Positions 34,981-44,036 of a stretch of DNA of 64,000 bases are shown piece after piece; positions within the stretch are counted from its first letter, which is position 1; every line of letters begins with the position of its first letter. Location: the NCBI GenBank assembly GCA_965230185.1, contig OZ245995.1, positions 3,224,001 through 3,288,000 of the forward strand, in the 5' to 3' direction. The notes beneath the pieces are model-generated. The model did not search any database. It saw nothing but the letters and a program-made list of their open reading frames with translations, and was not told the origin of the DNA. Source of the DNA: Motiliproteus sp965230185. Lineage in GTDB: Bacteria; Pseudomonadota; Gammaproteobacteria; Pseudomonadales; Balneatricaceae. Position numbers and translations under genes: made by a program.

Positions 34981-36450
34981 TCAGAGATTCAGCAGCCGAC
35001 AGATCCGTGCCAGTCCCACATGCTCTTCCAGGGTGTCCGCCAGTTGCTCAATGCCCTGCTCTCTGAGCCGCGGGTAGTCCGGCAACTCCAGCTCGTCCGA
35101 ACGAATGCCTGCCCATTGCAGCAGGGAGGAGCTGGCGCTGTTCTGGTCAAAGAGGCCGTGCAGATAGGTACCACAGATCTGATCATCCGCCGAAATCACC
35201 CCATCCGGGCGCTCGCCGATCTCCACCAGTGAACGCTCCAGTGCCGGCCCCTCGCTGATACCGGCGTGAATTTCATAGCCACTGATGGCTGCTTTACCTG
35301 GCAGACAGAGTTGACCGCTGACCCGATGCAGCTCCTTGCCCGGCTTCAGGGTAGTCTCGAAGTCCAGCAGGCCGAGACCGTCATAGCTGCCGGTCTGACC
35401 TTCGATGCCATCCGGGTCATGAATTCTGCGCCCCAGCATCTGGAACCCACCACAGATTCCCAGCAATTTACCGCCATAACGGAGGTGCCGAAAAATGGCC
35501 TGCCCCCAGCCCCGGGAGCGTAGCCAGTTGAGATCGGATCCGACGCTTTTCGATCCGGGCAGAATAATCAGATCCGCATCCGGAATCGCCTGTCCGGGCC
35601 CCACATAGTGAAAGTCGATCTGCGGATTCAGCCGCAGCGGATCAAAATCGGTATGGTTGGAAATACGCGGAGTGATCGGAACCACCACTCTCAGCCTTAC
35701 ATTTTCCGGGTCAACGGTCACCCCGCGGGCAACGGCATCCTCCGCCTCCAGATGAAGGTCGGTCAGATAGGGAAGCACTCCCAGAACCGGTTTACCGGTA
35801 CGCTGCTCGAGCCAGTCATTACCCGGCTGCAATAGCCCGACATCCCCCCGGAACTTATTGACTATAAAACCTTCAACCCGCTGTTTTTCGGTGGCAGAAA
35901 GGAGTTCGAGCGTCCCCACCATATGGGCAAAAACGCCGCCCCGATCGATATCCGAAACGATGACCACCGGACAGTCCACCGCCTCGGCAAACCCCATATT
36001 GGCAATATCCCGGTCCCGCAGATTGATCTCCGCCGGACTGCCGGCGCCCTCCACCAGCACCACATCGTACTGCCGCTTCAGTCGCTCATAGGATTCCAGC
36101 ACCGCCGCCATCGCCCGGGGTTTGTAGTCATGATAGCGACGGGCCTCCATAGCACCGACGGCATGGCCATGAATGATGACCTGAGCGCCGGTATCGGTAT
36201 TCGGCTTCAGCAATACCGGGTTCATGTCGGTGTGCGGTTCCAGGCCACAGGCCAGAGCCTGCACCGCCTGCGCCCGACCGATCTCACCACCGTCGACGGT
36301 CACCGCACTGTTGAGCGCCATATTCTGGGGCTTAAACGGCACAACACGGTGGCCGTGTCGGCGGAGCAGCCGGCAGATTCCGGTTACCAGTGCACTCTTG
36401 CCGGCATCTGATGTGGTGCCCTGGACCATCAGCGTCTGTCGGTTTTTCAA
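34981..36450 (-). CDS. cobQ: Cobyric acid synthase
   Basis: CobQ/CbiP amidates four side chains of the corrin ring with glutamine and ATP. The 489 residues have an N-terminal P-loop-like GTTSDAGKSALVTG. A class I glutaminase follows, with the nucleophile Cys in LGICGGFQMLG (about 337) and the His in GTYLHGLFDQ (about 437). The start is TTG at 36450 because GAGGAA lies nine bases upstream and the product then begins as in other CobQ proteins; an ATG 33 codons earlier gives an unusual tail. It is divergent from cbiB. Confidence 0.92.
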   Translation of the reverse strand: MKNRQTLMVQGTTSDAGKSALVTGICRLLRRHGHRVVPFKPQNMALNSAVTVDGGEIGRAQAVQALACGLEPHTDMNPVLLKPNTDTGAQVIIHGHAVGAMEARRYHDYKPRAMAAVLESYERLKRQYDVVLVEGAGSPAEINLRDRDIANMGFAEAVDCPVVIVSDIDRGGVFAHMVGTLELLSATEKQRVEGFIVNKFRGDVGLLQPGNDWLEQRTGKPVLGVLPYLTDLHLEAEDAVARGVTVDPENVRLRVVVPITPRISNHTDFDPLRLNPQIDFHYVGPGQAIPDADLIILPGSKSVGSDLNWLRSRGWGQAIFRHLRYGGKLLGICGGFQMLGRRIHDPDGIEGQTGSYDGLGLLDFETTLKPGKELHRVSGQLCLPGKAAISGYEIHAGISEGPALERSLVEIGERPDGVISADDQICGTYLHGLFDQNSASSSLLQWAGIRSDELELPDYPRLREQGIEQLADTLEEHVGLARICRLLNL

Positions 36451-36542
36451 AGCGTCAACTTCCTCAGCAGCATTACAGCAATTGTCAGTGTCGCAATCAG
36501 GATTGCGTTTTATCCGCTCCGGGCTATGATTGCCTGCACTCA

Positions 36543-36590
36543 GAATCACTGCTGTTCCGGAAACGACGCCATTGGCGAGACCTGTCCGGC
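36543..36590 (+). promoter_or_regulatory. Possible diverged B12-box leader
   Basis: In the cobQ-cbiB gap, GAATCACTG (36543-36551) and GAGACCTG (36577-36584) resemble, in order and spacing, the GCCACTG and GAGACCTGCC parts of cobalamin riboswitches, on the strand of cbiB. The upstream half of that riboswitch is not clearly visible. Treat this as a hint only. Confidence 0.25.
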
Positions 36591-36641
36591 ACCGCTACAG
36601 CACCGGTTCGCGCACTCTACCGAAAACGCTGTCAGGAAGAA

Positions 36642-37571
36642 ATGCTCATATTCACCATTATTTGCCTGTCGCTGCTACTGGATCAGCTGCTGGGAGAACC
36701 ACGCCGGGGGCATCCGCTGGTACTGTTCGGCAATACTGCCGCAGCGCTGGAAAAGAGGCTTAACGGACAGCAGCGTGACAGCCGGCTGAAAGCCCGCAGC
36801 AAGGGCGCTCTGGCGGTGCTGCTGCTGACTGTCCTGCCGGGCTGGCTACTGTACAGCCTGCTGACATCGGCACAGCTGCCGGCCGCAGCGGTTACGGCCA
36901 TTGAAATCCTCGGGCTCTGCTTCTGTATCGGCCGACGCAGCCTGGTAGAGCACGCCCGGGCGGTTTCAGAACCGTTGCAAGCCGGCCGACTGGAACTGGC
37001 CCGGGAAAAGGTCGGACGGATTGTCAGCCGGGACACTTCCGCGATGACCGAAACAGAAGTCACCCGGGCGACCACGGAATCGGTGCTGGAGAACGCCAGC
37101 GACGCCTGCTTCGCCAGCCTGTTCTGGTTTCTGGTGGGCGGACTGCCGGCGGCGCTGCTGCACCGGTTCAGCAACACCCTCGATGCTATGTGGGGCTACC
37201 GGACCGAACGCTACCTCCATTTCGGCTGGGCGGCGGCCAGACTGGATGATCTGCTGAACTGGATACCGGCCCGGCTCGGTGCCCTCTGCTTTGCCCTCGC
37301 CGGTCAGACCCGCAACGCCCTGCTCTGCTGGCGCAGCCAGGCACGTCACTATGACAGCCCCAACGGCGGCGTGATCATGGCGGCCGGCGCCGGCGCGCTG
37401 GGCATTACCCTCGGTGGTGCGGCCAGTTATCACGGCCGGTTGAAGCAGCGGATGATTCTCGGTCGCGGCAGAACCGCCGAACCGGCGGATATCGAGCGCA
37501 GCGTTCTGCTGTTTAATCAGGCGGTCTGGCTGATGCTGATGCTGTGTCTGGTGATCAGCCTGTGGCGCTGA
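36642..37571 (+). CDS. cbiB: Adenosylcobinamide-phosphate synthase
   Basis: CbiB (CobD in the aerobic naming) joins aminopropanol or its phosphate to adenosylcobyric acid at the inner membrane. The 309 residues have about five hydrophobic helices. Family blocks include LDQLLGEPRRGHPLVLFG at the start, RDTSAMTETEVTRATTESVLEN (about 127-148), NTLDAMWGYRTERY and the late SPNGGVIMAAGAGALGI. AGGAAG is six bases before the ATG at 36642; the frame is open further up but without a start signal. It leads cbiB-cobC-cobO. Confidence 0.93.
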   Translation: MLIFTIICLSLLLDQLLGEPRRGHPLVLFGNTAAALEKRLNGQQRDSRLKARSKGALAVLLLTVLPGWLLYSLLTSAQLPAAAVTAIEILGLCFCIGRRSLVEHARAVSEPLQAGRLELAREKVGRIVSRDTSAMTETEVTRATTESVLENASDACFASLFWFLVGGLPAALLHRFSNTLDAMWGYRTERYLHFGWAAARLDDLLNWIPARLGALCFALAGQTRNALLCWRSQARHYDSPNGGVIMAAGAGALGITLGGAASYHGRLKQRMILGRGRTAEPADIERSVLLFNQAVWLMLMLCLVISLWR

Positions 37572-37613
37572 TTTCGGTTGTTGTTAAGAACTGATCAGGT
37601 TAATGAGAACATT

Positions 37614-38630
37614 ATGCTGACTCATGGAGGCCGCCTGAACAGGGCGGTAAAACGCTACCAGCGACCGCTGGAACAGTGGCTGGATCTGTCTACCGGTATT
37701 AACCCGCTGGGCTGGCCGATTCCGGAAGTTCCCGCCAGCTGCTGGCAGCGGTTACCGGAAAGCGATGACGGTCTGGAGATTGCCGCCAGCCAGTGTTACG
37801 CAAGCCCGCAACTGTTGCCGGTGGCGGGCAGCCAGGCGGCAATTCAGGCACTACCGAAATTGCGCCGGAGCAGCCGGGTCACCATCATCCGTCCCGGGTA
37901 CGCCGAACACGCCGAGGCCTGGCGCCGGGCCGGCCACCAGGTGCGGGAATGCGCGGCCACCGACATCGACAGCGTGGTCGACAGCACCGATGTGCTGGTG
38001 GTGATTAACCCCAACAACCCATCCGCCCATGTTCATTCCGTGCCTCAGCTGCTGGAATGGCACCAGCGGCTGGCAAGCCGGGGCGGCTGGCTGGTGGTGG
38101 ATGAGGCCTTTATTGATCCGACGCCGGAGTACAGCCTCTGCTCCCGCTGCCCGTTACCGGGGCTGGTGGTGCTGCGATCGATCGGAAAGTTCTTCGGCCT
38201 CGCCGGCATTCGCTGCGGTTTTGTGGCCGCCGAAACCTCGCTGTTGCAGGCGCTGGAGGAGTATCTGGGCCCCTGGACCATCGGCGGTCCGTCCCGACAT
38301 ATCTGTCGGCTGGCGCTGCTCGACGGGCACTGGCAGCGTCAGACCCGATACCAGTTGCGGCAACGCTCCGCCAGGCTCCGGCAGCTTCTCCACACCGGTT
38401 TCAGTATCGAACCCGACGGCACGGCTCTGTTCCAGGGGGTGCAGACGGAGCGGGCCGGCGACTATTATGAATATCTGGCAGGTGAGGGAATTCTGACCCG
38501 CCTGTTTGCCGATCAGCAGAGGCTGCGCTTCGGCCTGCCGGGATCGGAGCCGGAGTGGCAGCGGCTGGAACAGGCGCTGGCCGCCATCCGCACAACTACC
38601 GGCACAGCGCAGCAGCAGACTCAGTTATAA
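37614..38630 (+). CDS. cobC: L-threonine-O-3-phosphate decarboxylase
   Basis: This is a PLP enzyme of the HisC-like family (CobD in Salmonella, CobC in Pseudomonas) that makes aminopropanol phosphate for the nucleotide loop of B12. The 338 residues show STGINPLGWP (about 25), VVINPNNPSAH (about 129), the PLP lysine in SIGKFFGLAGIRCGF (about 194) and RLRFGLPG near the end. The ATG at 37614 has GAGAAC just upstream. It follows cbiB by 42 bases, the enzyme that uses its product. Confidence 0.9.
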   Translation: MLTHGGRLNRAVKRYQRPLEQWLDLSTGINPLGWPIPEVPASCWQRLPESDDGLEIAASQCYASPQLLPVAGSQAAIQALPKLRRSSRVTIIRPGYAEHAEAWRRAGHQVRECAATDIDSVVDSTDVLVVINPNNPSAHVHSVPQLLEWHQRLASRGGWLVVDEAFIDPTPEYSLCSRCPLPGLVVLRSIGKFFGLAGIRCGFVAAETSLLQALEEYLGPWTIGGPSRHICRLALLDGHWQRQTRYQLRQRSARLRQLLHTGFSIEPDGTALFQGVQTERAGDYYEYLAGEGILTRLFADQQRLRFGLPGSEPEWQRLEQALAAIRTTTGTAQQQTQL

Positions 38631-38683
38631 CCATCGATTGCCAGCCGATGGCTGACAGCCCTATCAGTAGAAGGAGAGCAGTT

Positions 38684-39286
38684 TTGAGCGACAGCATCAG
38701 TCAGCGTCACAAAGAACGCATGCAGCGCAAGAAAGAGGTGGTCGACAAGCAGATCGAGCAGGCGCAGGAGGAGCGAGGTATCATCATCCTGCTGAAAGGC
38801 ACCGGTAAGGGAAAAAGCAGTTCAGCCTTCGGCATGGTCGCCCGCGCACTGGGGCATGGTCAGTCGGTGGGCGTGGTGCAGTTTATCAAGGGTAAATGGC
38901 AGACCGGCGAGGAGCTGCTTTTTGCCGATCATCCCGCGGTTACCTTCAGGACCATGGGAACCGGCTTCACCTGGAACAGCCAGGACCGCGAAGCGGATAT
39001 GGATGCGGCCCGCCAGACCTGGCAGCACGCTGAACAGATGCTCTCCGATACCCGGCTCAATCTGGTGGTGCTGGATGAGATTACGTACATGTACAAGTAC
39101 AACTACCTGCCGCTGGAGCAACTGATCAGCGCCCTGAATAACCGTCCGGCCCATCAGCATGTGGTGATTACCGGTCGACCGGCGCCGGACGAGCTGGAAG
39201 CGCTGGCCGATACGGTCACCGAAGTGCGTAATATACGCCACGCCTTTAAAGCGGGCGTGAAGGCTCAGGCGGGTATCGACTGGTAA
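38684..39286 (+). CDS. cobO: Cob(I)yrinic acid a,c-diamide adenosyltransferase
   Basis: CobO/BtuR puts the adenosyl group on cob(I)alamin precursors using ATP. The 200 residues have the P-loop LLKGTGKGKSSSAFG (about 32), VGVVQFIKGKW (about 59) and LVVLDEITYMYKYNYL (about 127). The start is TTG at 38684: AGAAGGAGA lies just before it at the right distance. The open frame continues upstream into the cobC end, but no better start is there. It is the third gene of the cob operon and is convergent with the HD-GYP gene. Confidence 0.94.
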   Translation: MSDSISQRHKERMQRKKEVVDKQIEQAQEERGIIILLKGTGKGKSSSAFGMVARALGHGQSVGVVQFIKGKWQTGEELLFADHPAVTFRTMGTGFTWNSQDREADMDAARQTWQHAEQMLSDTRLNLVVLDEITYMYKYNYLPLEQLISALNNRPAHQHVVITGRPAPDELEALADTVTEVRNIRHAFKAGVKAQAGIDW

Positions 39287-39297
39287 GATCCGGCGTA

Positions 39298-40878
39298 TCA
39301 GACGGCGACCGGATGGTCGCCGGCTCTTTGCTCATGGTAGCGGTCGCGAATCTCAAGAAACTGATCGAGATTGTCCCGGAACAGCTGCACCAGGCGAGGA
39401 TCGAAAAAGCGGCCGCTGTGCGCTTCGATATAGGCCAGCACTGCACCAATTTCCCACCCCTTTTTATAACAGCGATCGGACCCGAGAGCATCAAAGACAT
39501 CCGCCAGCGCCATTATCCGGCCGATCATCGGGATATCTTCCCCCTTCAGTCCCCGGGGATAGCCACTGCCGTCCCAGTGCTCGTGGTGTGACAGAGAGAT
39601 CAGCGCCCCCTGATCCAGCAGCGGCAGACCAGATCCGGCCAGCATCATATAACCCAGCTGAGCGTGAGTTTTCATGATCTCCCACTCCTCCGCCTCGAGC
39701 GGTCCCGGTTTTTTCAGCACCCGATCCGGTATGCCGATCTTGCCGAGGTCGTGCAGCGGGGCAGAATGCCGGATCATCTCCACCTCTTCCTCCGGCAACC
39801 CCACCAGCTGCGCCAGCAGTTCAGCATAGAGCGACACCCGCAACACATGGTGTCCGCTCTCTTTGCTGTGGGTTTCGACCAGCTCGGTCATCCGACAGAT
39901 AATATCCTGCTGAGAGTCGCGCAGCTTTTCGTTGAGATCGATATTTTCCAGGGCGATGTTCATATTGTCAGCCAGCAGGTCCAGCAGCCGGTGATCCAGC
40001 TCACTGACCGGACGCGGACTGCGAATAGCAAACAGCACCTGGCTTTGGTGTCCCCGACAGTAAATCACCCCATACTCATCACTGAAGCAGTTCTCACGAT
40101 TCTGATAGCTGCGCTCCAGCAGCACCTTCAATGATTCTGGCAAGCCACCCAGCAGTTTACAACCGCTGAGATCCGGGCTGATATCCGCGGTCAGATCCTC
40201 GAACTGCTCGCCCCGGCGTCGGAATGCCCCGACCTCGAACAGATAAACAACCTTGTCATCCAGATTCAGCAAACTGCCCAGATGCTCCAGCGAATCCCGC
40301 AAAAAGCGACAGAAACGCCGGTGACAGAACAGCGCCCGGGCCGCACGAATGACGTTCTGCAATCCTGCCCGGCTCTGATGCAGCACTTCGATATCCCGGT
40401 AGGAACGCAGGCAGGCAAGCATCAGGGTATAGAGTTTCTGGGCGGTCAGCTCCGTTTTGTCCTTGTAATCGTTGATGTCGTATCCGGAAATAACATCCAT
40501 TTCCGGCGCCTGACCCGGCTGACCGGTGCGCAATACGATTCGGGTATCGCGATTGCCGAGATCCTCGCGAATATAGTGCACCAGCTCCAGTCCCGCATGA
40601 TCGGTTTCCATCACCACATCCAGCAGAATCACAGCGATCCCCGGCGTATCTTCCAGGATACTCCGGGCTTCGGCGGCGCTTCGGGCACTGAGTATAGTAA
40701 GGGAGCGCCCGTCAAACTGCATGCCACGGAGAGCAAGATGAGTCACCTGGTGAACGGCCTCCTCATCATCCACAACCAACAGTGTCCAGGGTGGTATTGT
40801 CAGGGCCGTTTCCGGCTCCGGTTTACGGCGTTTTGACGACGGTTCAGGTTCATCCTGAAACATCAGATCATCATTCAT
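39298..40878 (-). CDS. Response regulator with REC, DUF3369 and HD-GYP
   Basis: This is a 526-residue soluble regulator expected to hydrolyse cyclic di-GMP when phosphorylated. The receiver (about 30-160) has VVDDEE and the phospho-acceptor Asp87 in LLDVVME. DUF3369 spans about 165-320. The HD-GYP domain has HD at 376-377 in LHDLGKIGIPD, HHE at 431-433 and GYP at 439-441 in DGSGYPRGL, so the catalytic set is complete. Its N-terminal half is clearly a paralogue of the kinase at 679-2496. No kinase lies next to it. Confidence 0.93.
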   Translation of the reverse strand: MNDDLMFQDEPEPSSKRRKPEPETALTIPPWTLLVVDDEEAVHQVTHLALRGMQFDGRSLTILSARSAAEARSILEDTPGIAVILLDVVMETDHAGLELVHYIREDLGNRDTRIVLRTGQPGQAPEMDVISGYDINDYKDKTELTAQKLYTLMLACLRSYRDIEVLHQSRAGLQNVIRAARALFCHRRFCRFLRDSLEHLGSLLNLDDKVVYLFEVGAFRRRGEQFEDLTADISPDLSGCKLLGGLPESLKVLLERSYQNRENCFSDEYGVIYCRGHQSQVLFAIRSPRPVSELDHRLLDLLADNMNIALENIDLNEKLRDSQQDIICRMTELVETHSKESGHHVLRVSLYAELLAQLVGLPEEEVEMIRHSAPLHDLGKIGIPDRVLKKPGPLEAEEWEIMKTHAQLGYMMLAGSGLPLLDQGALISLSHHEHWDGSGYPRGLKGEDIPMIGRIMALADVFDALGSDRCYKKGWEIGAVLAYIEAHSGRFFDPRLVQLFRDNLDQFLEIRDRYHEQRAGDHPVAV

Positions 40879-41273
40879 GAATACTCCTCAGCGGGCGCCG
40901 GGGCAGGCCTTTCAGCATCTGCCTGGATTCCTGCTAAACAAACTCAGGCGCCTCCCTCGGGAAAAACCCGTCATCGGCATCCGGATACCGGATGTTGCTG
41001 CCGACCGCTTTCCAGGCTATCGATAACCCAACCTGATTCCATTATATCCAGCTCCTGGAATAGCCATATAGGGAATCCGGACAGTGCCCGCTTTCCCTCT
41101 TACCATAGACCATTTTTAATGCTCCCGAGCTGCCGGTACGGACTGTTCTTCGGGGTTGTATATCACCTCAGCCAGCGCCGATTGCTCCCGTTTCCCGGCG
41201 GCCGGCTCAACGCCGTCGGGAAGCGGCTACACTCAGTTTACCGACCACTCACGCGGAACCGGACAGTGCGGCC
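40879..41273. other. Gene-free divergent region with one hairpin
   Basis: These 395 bases separate the HD-GYP gene from the EEP-family gene. I see no gene. A perfect inverted repeat CATCCGG-ATA-CCGGATG lies at 40978-40994; it has no T-run. The region at 41040-41120 is AT-richer and may hold promoters. Confidence 0.4.
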
Positions 41274-42143
41274 ATGATCAGCATCGGCAATACAGCGCCT
41301 TTTTCCTTTCGGGCACCGGTCCATCACATTCCCGCCTTCGAGCGAAAAGCTCGTCGCCAGCAGTCGCTGAAGCTGCTGAGTTTTAATATCCAGGTGGGGA
41401 TTCACACTCACGGTGTACATCACTACATCACCCGGGGCTGGCAACACCTGCTGCCCCACCCCGGACGCCACCGCAACCTGGACAATATCAGTCAGGTCAT
41501 CCACGACTATGATGTGGTTGCGCTGCAGGAGGTGGACGGCGGCAGCTTTCGTAGCGGATTTATCAATCAGGTCCATTATCTGGCTCGGGCGGCCCACTTT
41601 CCCTACTGGTACCAGCAGCTGAACCGGGATCTCGGCAAGCTGGCCCAACACAGCAACGGTCTGTTGTCGCGCCTGCGTCCCCGGGTCCTGGAGGACCATC
41701 GACTGCCAGGCCTGCTGCCGGGCAGGGGCGCCATCACAGCCAGGTTCGGCGAAGGAGACCATGCTCTGCTGTTGATAATGCTGCACCTGTCACTGGGCAG
41801 CCGTTCCCGTCATCGCCAGCTGACCTACATCCGTAAGATCATCGGCGAGCACCGCTCGGTTATTCTGATGGGAGATCTGAACTGTCACCTGGATCGCCTC
41901 CTCAACCACCCGGCACTGAAAGACGTCGGCCTGCAATCACCACAGACCCATCAGCCCACCTACCCGAGCTGGCGACCGGTTCATGCCCTCGATCATATTC
42001 TGGTATCTGACAACCTGCGAGTATTACGAACCCAGGTGCTGGATATGACGATTTCTGACCACCGACCGGTCGCACTGGAGATCGAAATCCCCGGTCAACA
42101 GCAGGATAAACTGATGTATTCCGGTACTTTCCCCCTTTTCTGA
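41274..42143 (+). CDS. Endonuclease/exonuclease/phosphatase-family protein
   Basis: This is a 289-residue EEP-fold protein, a metal-dependent phosphodiesterase superfamily that covers DNA, RNA and lipid substrates. The metal site is complete: LSFNIQVG (about 35), the Glu in VALQEVDGG (about 84), the Asp/Asn pair in LMGDLNCHL (about 200) and the end SDHRPVALE (about 262). There is no signal peptide. Similar genes occur in many marine gammaproteobacteria, without a proven role. The start is unsure, since the frame has no strong binding site. Confidence 0.8.
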   Translation: MISIGNTAPFSFRAPVHHIPAFERKARRQQSLKLLSFNIQVGIHTHGVHHYITRGWQHLLPHPGRHRNLDNISQVIHDYDVVALQEVDGGSFRSGFINQVHYLARAAHFPYWYQQLNRDLGKLAQHSNGLLSRLRPRVLEDHRLPGLLPGRGAITARFGEGDHALLLIMLHLSLGSRSRHRQLTYIRKIIGEHRSVILMGDLNCHLDRLLNHPALKDVGLQSPQTHQPTYPSWRPVHALDHILVSDNLRVLRTQVLDMTISDHRPVALEIEIPGQQQDKLMYSGTFPLF

Positions 42144-42238
42144 ATGACCGGCCACCTTTATCATAACCGCAGCAACCATACCGGCCAGTCAGCTGTTTCA
42201 TATCATCAGCAGCAGCCACAACAGGATTCCATCACTTC

Positions 42239-42811
42239 ATGATGATGTCAGACACCACTTCCGACCCGCAGCAACTGCTGGAAAAGCACCTTCGCGGGTG
42301 CGCTCAGGGCAGGCACCAGGACCTGAAAAAGCTATATGAGATCACTTCGGCGAATCTATTCAGCGTTGCGCTGCGTATATTAAATGACAGGGCGCTTTCT
42401 GAAGACTGTCTGCAGCAGGTTTTTATCAAGGTATGGAACAATGCCGACCGCTACGATTCCAGCAAAGCCCGGGCTCGTACATGGCTGAACACCATCACCA
42501 GAAACCAGGCGCTGGATATACTCAGACGAAATCGCCACAGCGACAGTCATGAGGGCGATGAAGTGCTACAACAACTGGAAGACGGTGGCCACAGCCAGGA
42601 GCAGCAGGTCAGCCACTGGCAGGACAGTCAGAAGCTGCACCGGTGCCTGCAGGAAATACCGGATCAGCAACGGCTCTGCCTGGAACTGGCCTATTTCGAG
42701 GGGCTGACCCATCAGGGGCTCTCGGAACGTATAGAGACCTCTCTGGGTACCGTTAAAACCTGGATTCGTCGTGGACTTGCGAGGTTGCAGACATGCATGA
42801 ATTCGATCTGA
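42239..42811 (+). CDS. ECF sigma factor
   Basis: This is an extracytoplasmic-function RNA polymerase sigma factor of 190 residues. Region 2 covers ALRILNDRALSEDCLQQVFIKVWNNA and the -10-reading helix near residue 75 (RTWLNTITRNQALDILRR). Region 4 at 130-190 includes LELAYFEGLTHQGLSERI and GTVKTWIRRGLARL. Of three ATGs in a row the first is given. It overlaps the anti-sigma gene by 19 bases, and the bufferin genes start 1.2 kb downstream, which makes it a candidate for their regulator. That link is inferred from position only. Confidence 0.9.
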   Translation: MMMSDTTSDPQQLLEKHLRGCAQGRHQDLKKLYEITSANLFSVALRILNDRALSEDCLQQVFIKVWNNADRYDSSKARARTWLNTITRNQALDILRRNRHSDSHEGDEVLQQLEDGGHSQEQQVSHWQDSQKLHRCLQEIPDQQRLCLELAYFEGLTHQGLSERIETSLGTVKTWIRRGLARLQTCMNSI

Positions 42812-43473
42812 GCGACCCGGATGAACGTAACCAGGCCGCAGCCGAATACGTCCTGGGAACACTGGACAGAGACGAGAAAGCCCGCTTCGAGGCTCTGCTG
42901 GCGGTCAGCCATGACCTTCAGCAGGAAGTAGATCAGTGGCGGGAACATCTCGATGTTTTCAACACCAGCCTGGAGCCGGTGAAGCCACCATCGTCACTCT
43001 GGAAGCAGATCGAAGCTGAAACCTCACCCCGACGCGGCTTCTCATTCTGGTCCTGGCAGCCGCTGGCGGCGTTGTCGCTGGTGATGGTGATGGCCGTCGG
43101 GCTGGTATTCCAGTTCGGTCAGCAGCCCGAGGATGTCTATGTACATCTGATCAAAAACGAGCAGCAGCAACCCGGCTGGATTATGAACACCTCACTGGGA
43201 GACAACCAGCTGGTGATCCAGTCATTGCGCCCGGTTGAGATGCCGGAGAATACCTTTTACGAGCTGTGGCTGATGGAAGAGGGACGCGAACCCATAACCC
43301 TGGGCTTCCTGCCCGCCAGCGGCGAGCGGCGCATCAACATTGCGCCGGAGCTGAGGGAACGGCTGAAAAACTGCGAGATTGTGGTCACCATGGAAGGGCC
43401 TCAGGGAGCCCCCAGTGGCTACGAGATGGGACCGGTATCCGACAAGGCCCACTGGAAACGACTGCAGTTCTGA
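42793..43473 (+). CDS. Anti-sigma factor, RskA type
   Basis: This is a membrane anti-sigma factor of 226 residues. The N-terminal cytoplasmic part (about 1-85: AAAEYVLGTLDRDEKARFEALL) binds the sigma factor. One helix (about 88-108, LAALSLVMVMAVGLVFQFG) crosses the membrane. The outer domain carries the RskA features NTFYELWLMEEG, GFLPASGERR and TMEGPQGAPSG. It lacks the HxxxCxxC zinc motif, so it is not a redox ZAS protein. It is translationally coupled with the sigma gene and followed by a terminator. Confidence 0.9.
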   Translation: MHEFDLSDPDERNQAAAEYVLGTLDRDEKARFEALLAVSHDLQQEVDQWREHLDVFNTSLEPVKPPSSLWKQIEAETSPRRGFSFWSWQPLAALSLVMVMAVGLVFQFGQQPEDVYVHLIKNEQQQPGWIMNTSLGDNQLVIQSLRPVEMPENTFYELWLMEEGREPITLGFLPASGERRINIAPELRERLKNCEIVVTMEGPQGAPSGYEMGPVSDKAHWKRLQF

Positions 43474-43505
43474 CCCGCCGGAGTCCACGTCGACATAACA
43501 CCTGC

Positions 43506-43529
43506 AGGGGGCTTCGGTCCCCTTTTCTT
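43506..43529 (+). terminator. Terminator with UUCG loop after the anti-sigma gene
   Basis: AGGGGGC at 43506-43512 pairs with GTCCCCT at 43517-43523 around a TTCG tetraloop closed by a C-G pair, followed by TTTCTTT. It should end the sigma/anti-sigma transcript, so the bufferin genes need their own promoter. Confidence 0.85.
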
Positions 43530-44036
43530 TAGCTGCCTGTCGCCGGCAGCCTTGCGAGCCCCTCCGGCACCGTCGCCGGCCTTCCTCCTGATACACCCGG
43601 CTCCCTACCTGCATTCCGGGCCTGTTTCGCCACCCTGTCAGGACACGGCTGTTTACTACCGCCCCGTCCCCACCTCCGAGGTTTCCCGGAACCCTCGTGA
43701 CAGATCTGACCATGACAATCGCAAGCGGCGACTATAACCCGCCAGCCCCTCCGTGACTGAAGTACGATTCGTATTCCGCTGCCGATTGCCAGCCATTAAG
43801 CGAACGTCCGGTGGCTTTTTCAATCCGCAATCAGGTCTCTGATATCAGCCGGGACCGAAGACGACTCCAATTTATTTCACTTTATTTTCAAACAGTTAAA
43901 ACACCAAGAAAGATTTTTGTCATTTTTTTACCGATATTCTGAATCCATCACCATATCCCGTCCGTATAGATTGTTGAACGCGTTGATAAGAGCGTCATTT
44001 AAAAGCAAACGGACAACGATCAAACAGGTGACAACG
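43530..44036 (+). other. Long leader/promoter region of the bufferin operon
   Basis: These 507 bases hold no gene I can support. The part from 43865 to 43945 is strikingly AT-rich and the likely promoter area. TTGAAC at 43974-43979 and CGTC at 43993-43996 look ECF-like, but they are only 13 bases apart, less than the usual 16-17, so I do not call that a promoter. Confidence 0.4.

Noticed and set aside
43552..43737. Small open frame after the anti-sigma gene
   Set aside because: It follows a strong terminator, is rich in Pro/Arg as in frame shadows, and lacks a ribosome site.
43974..43996. ECF-type promoter TTGAAC...CGTC before bufA1
   Set aside because: The spacing is 13 bases, too short for the usual 16-17, so I do not claim it.
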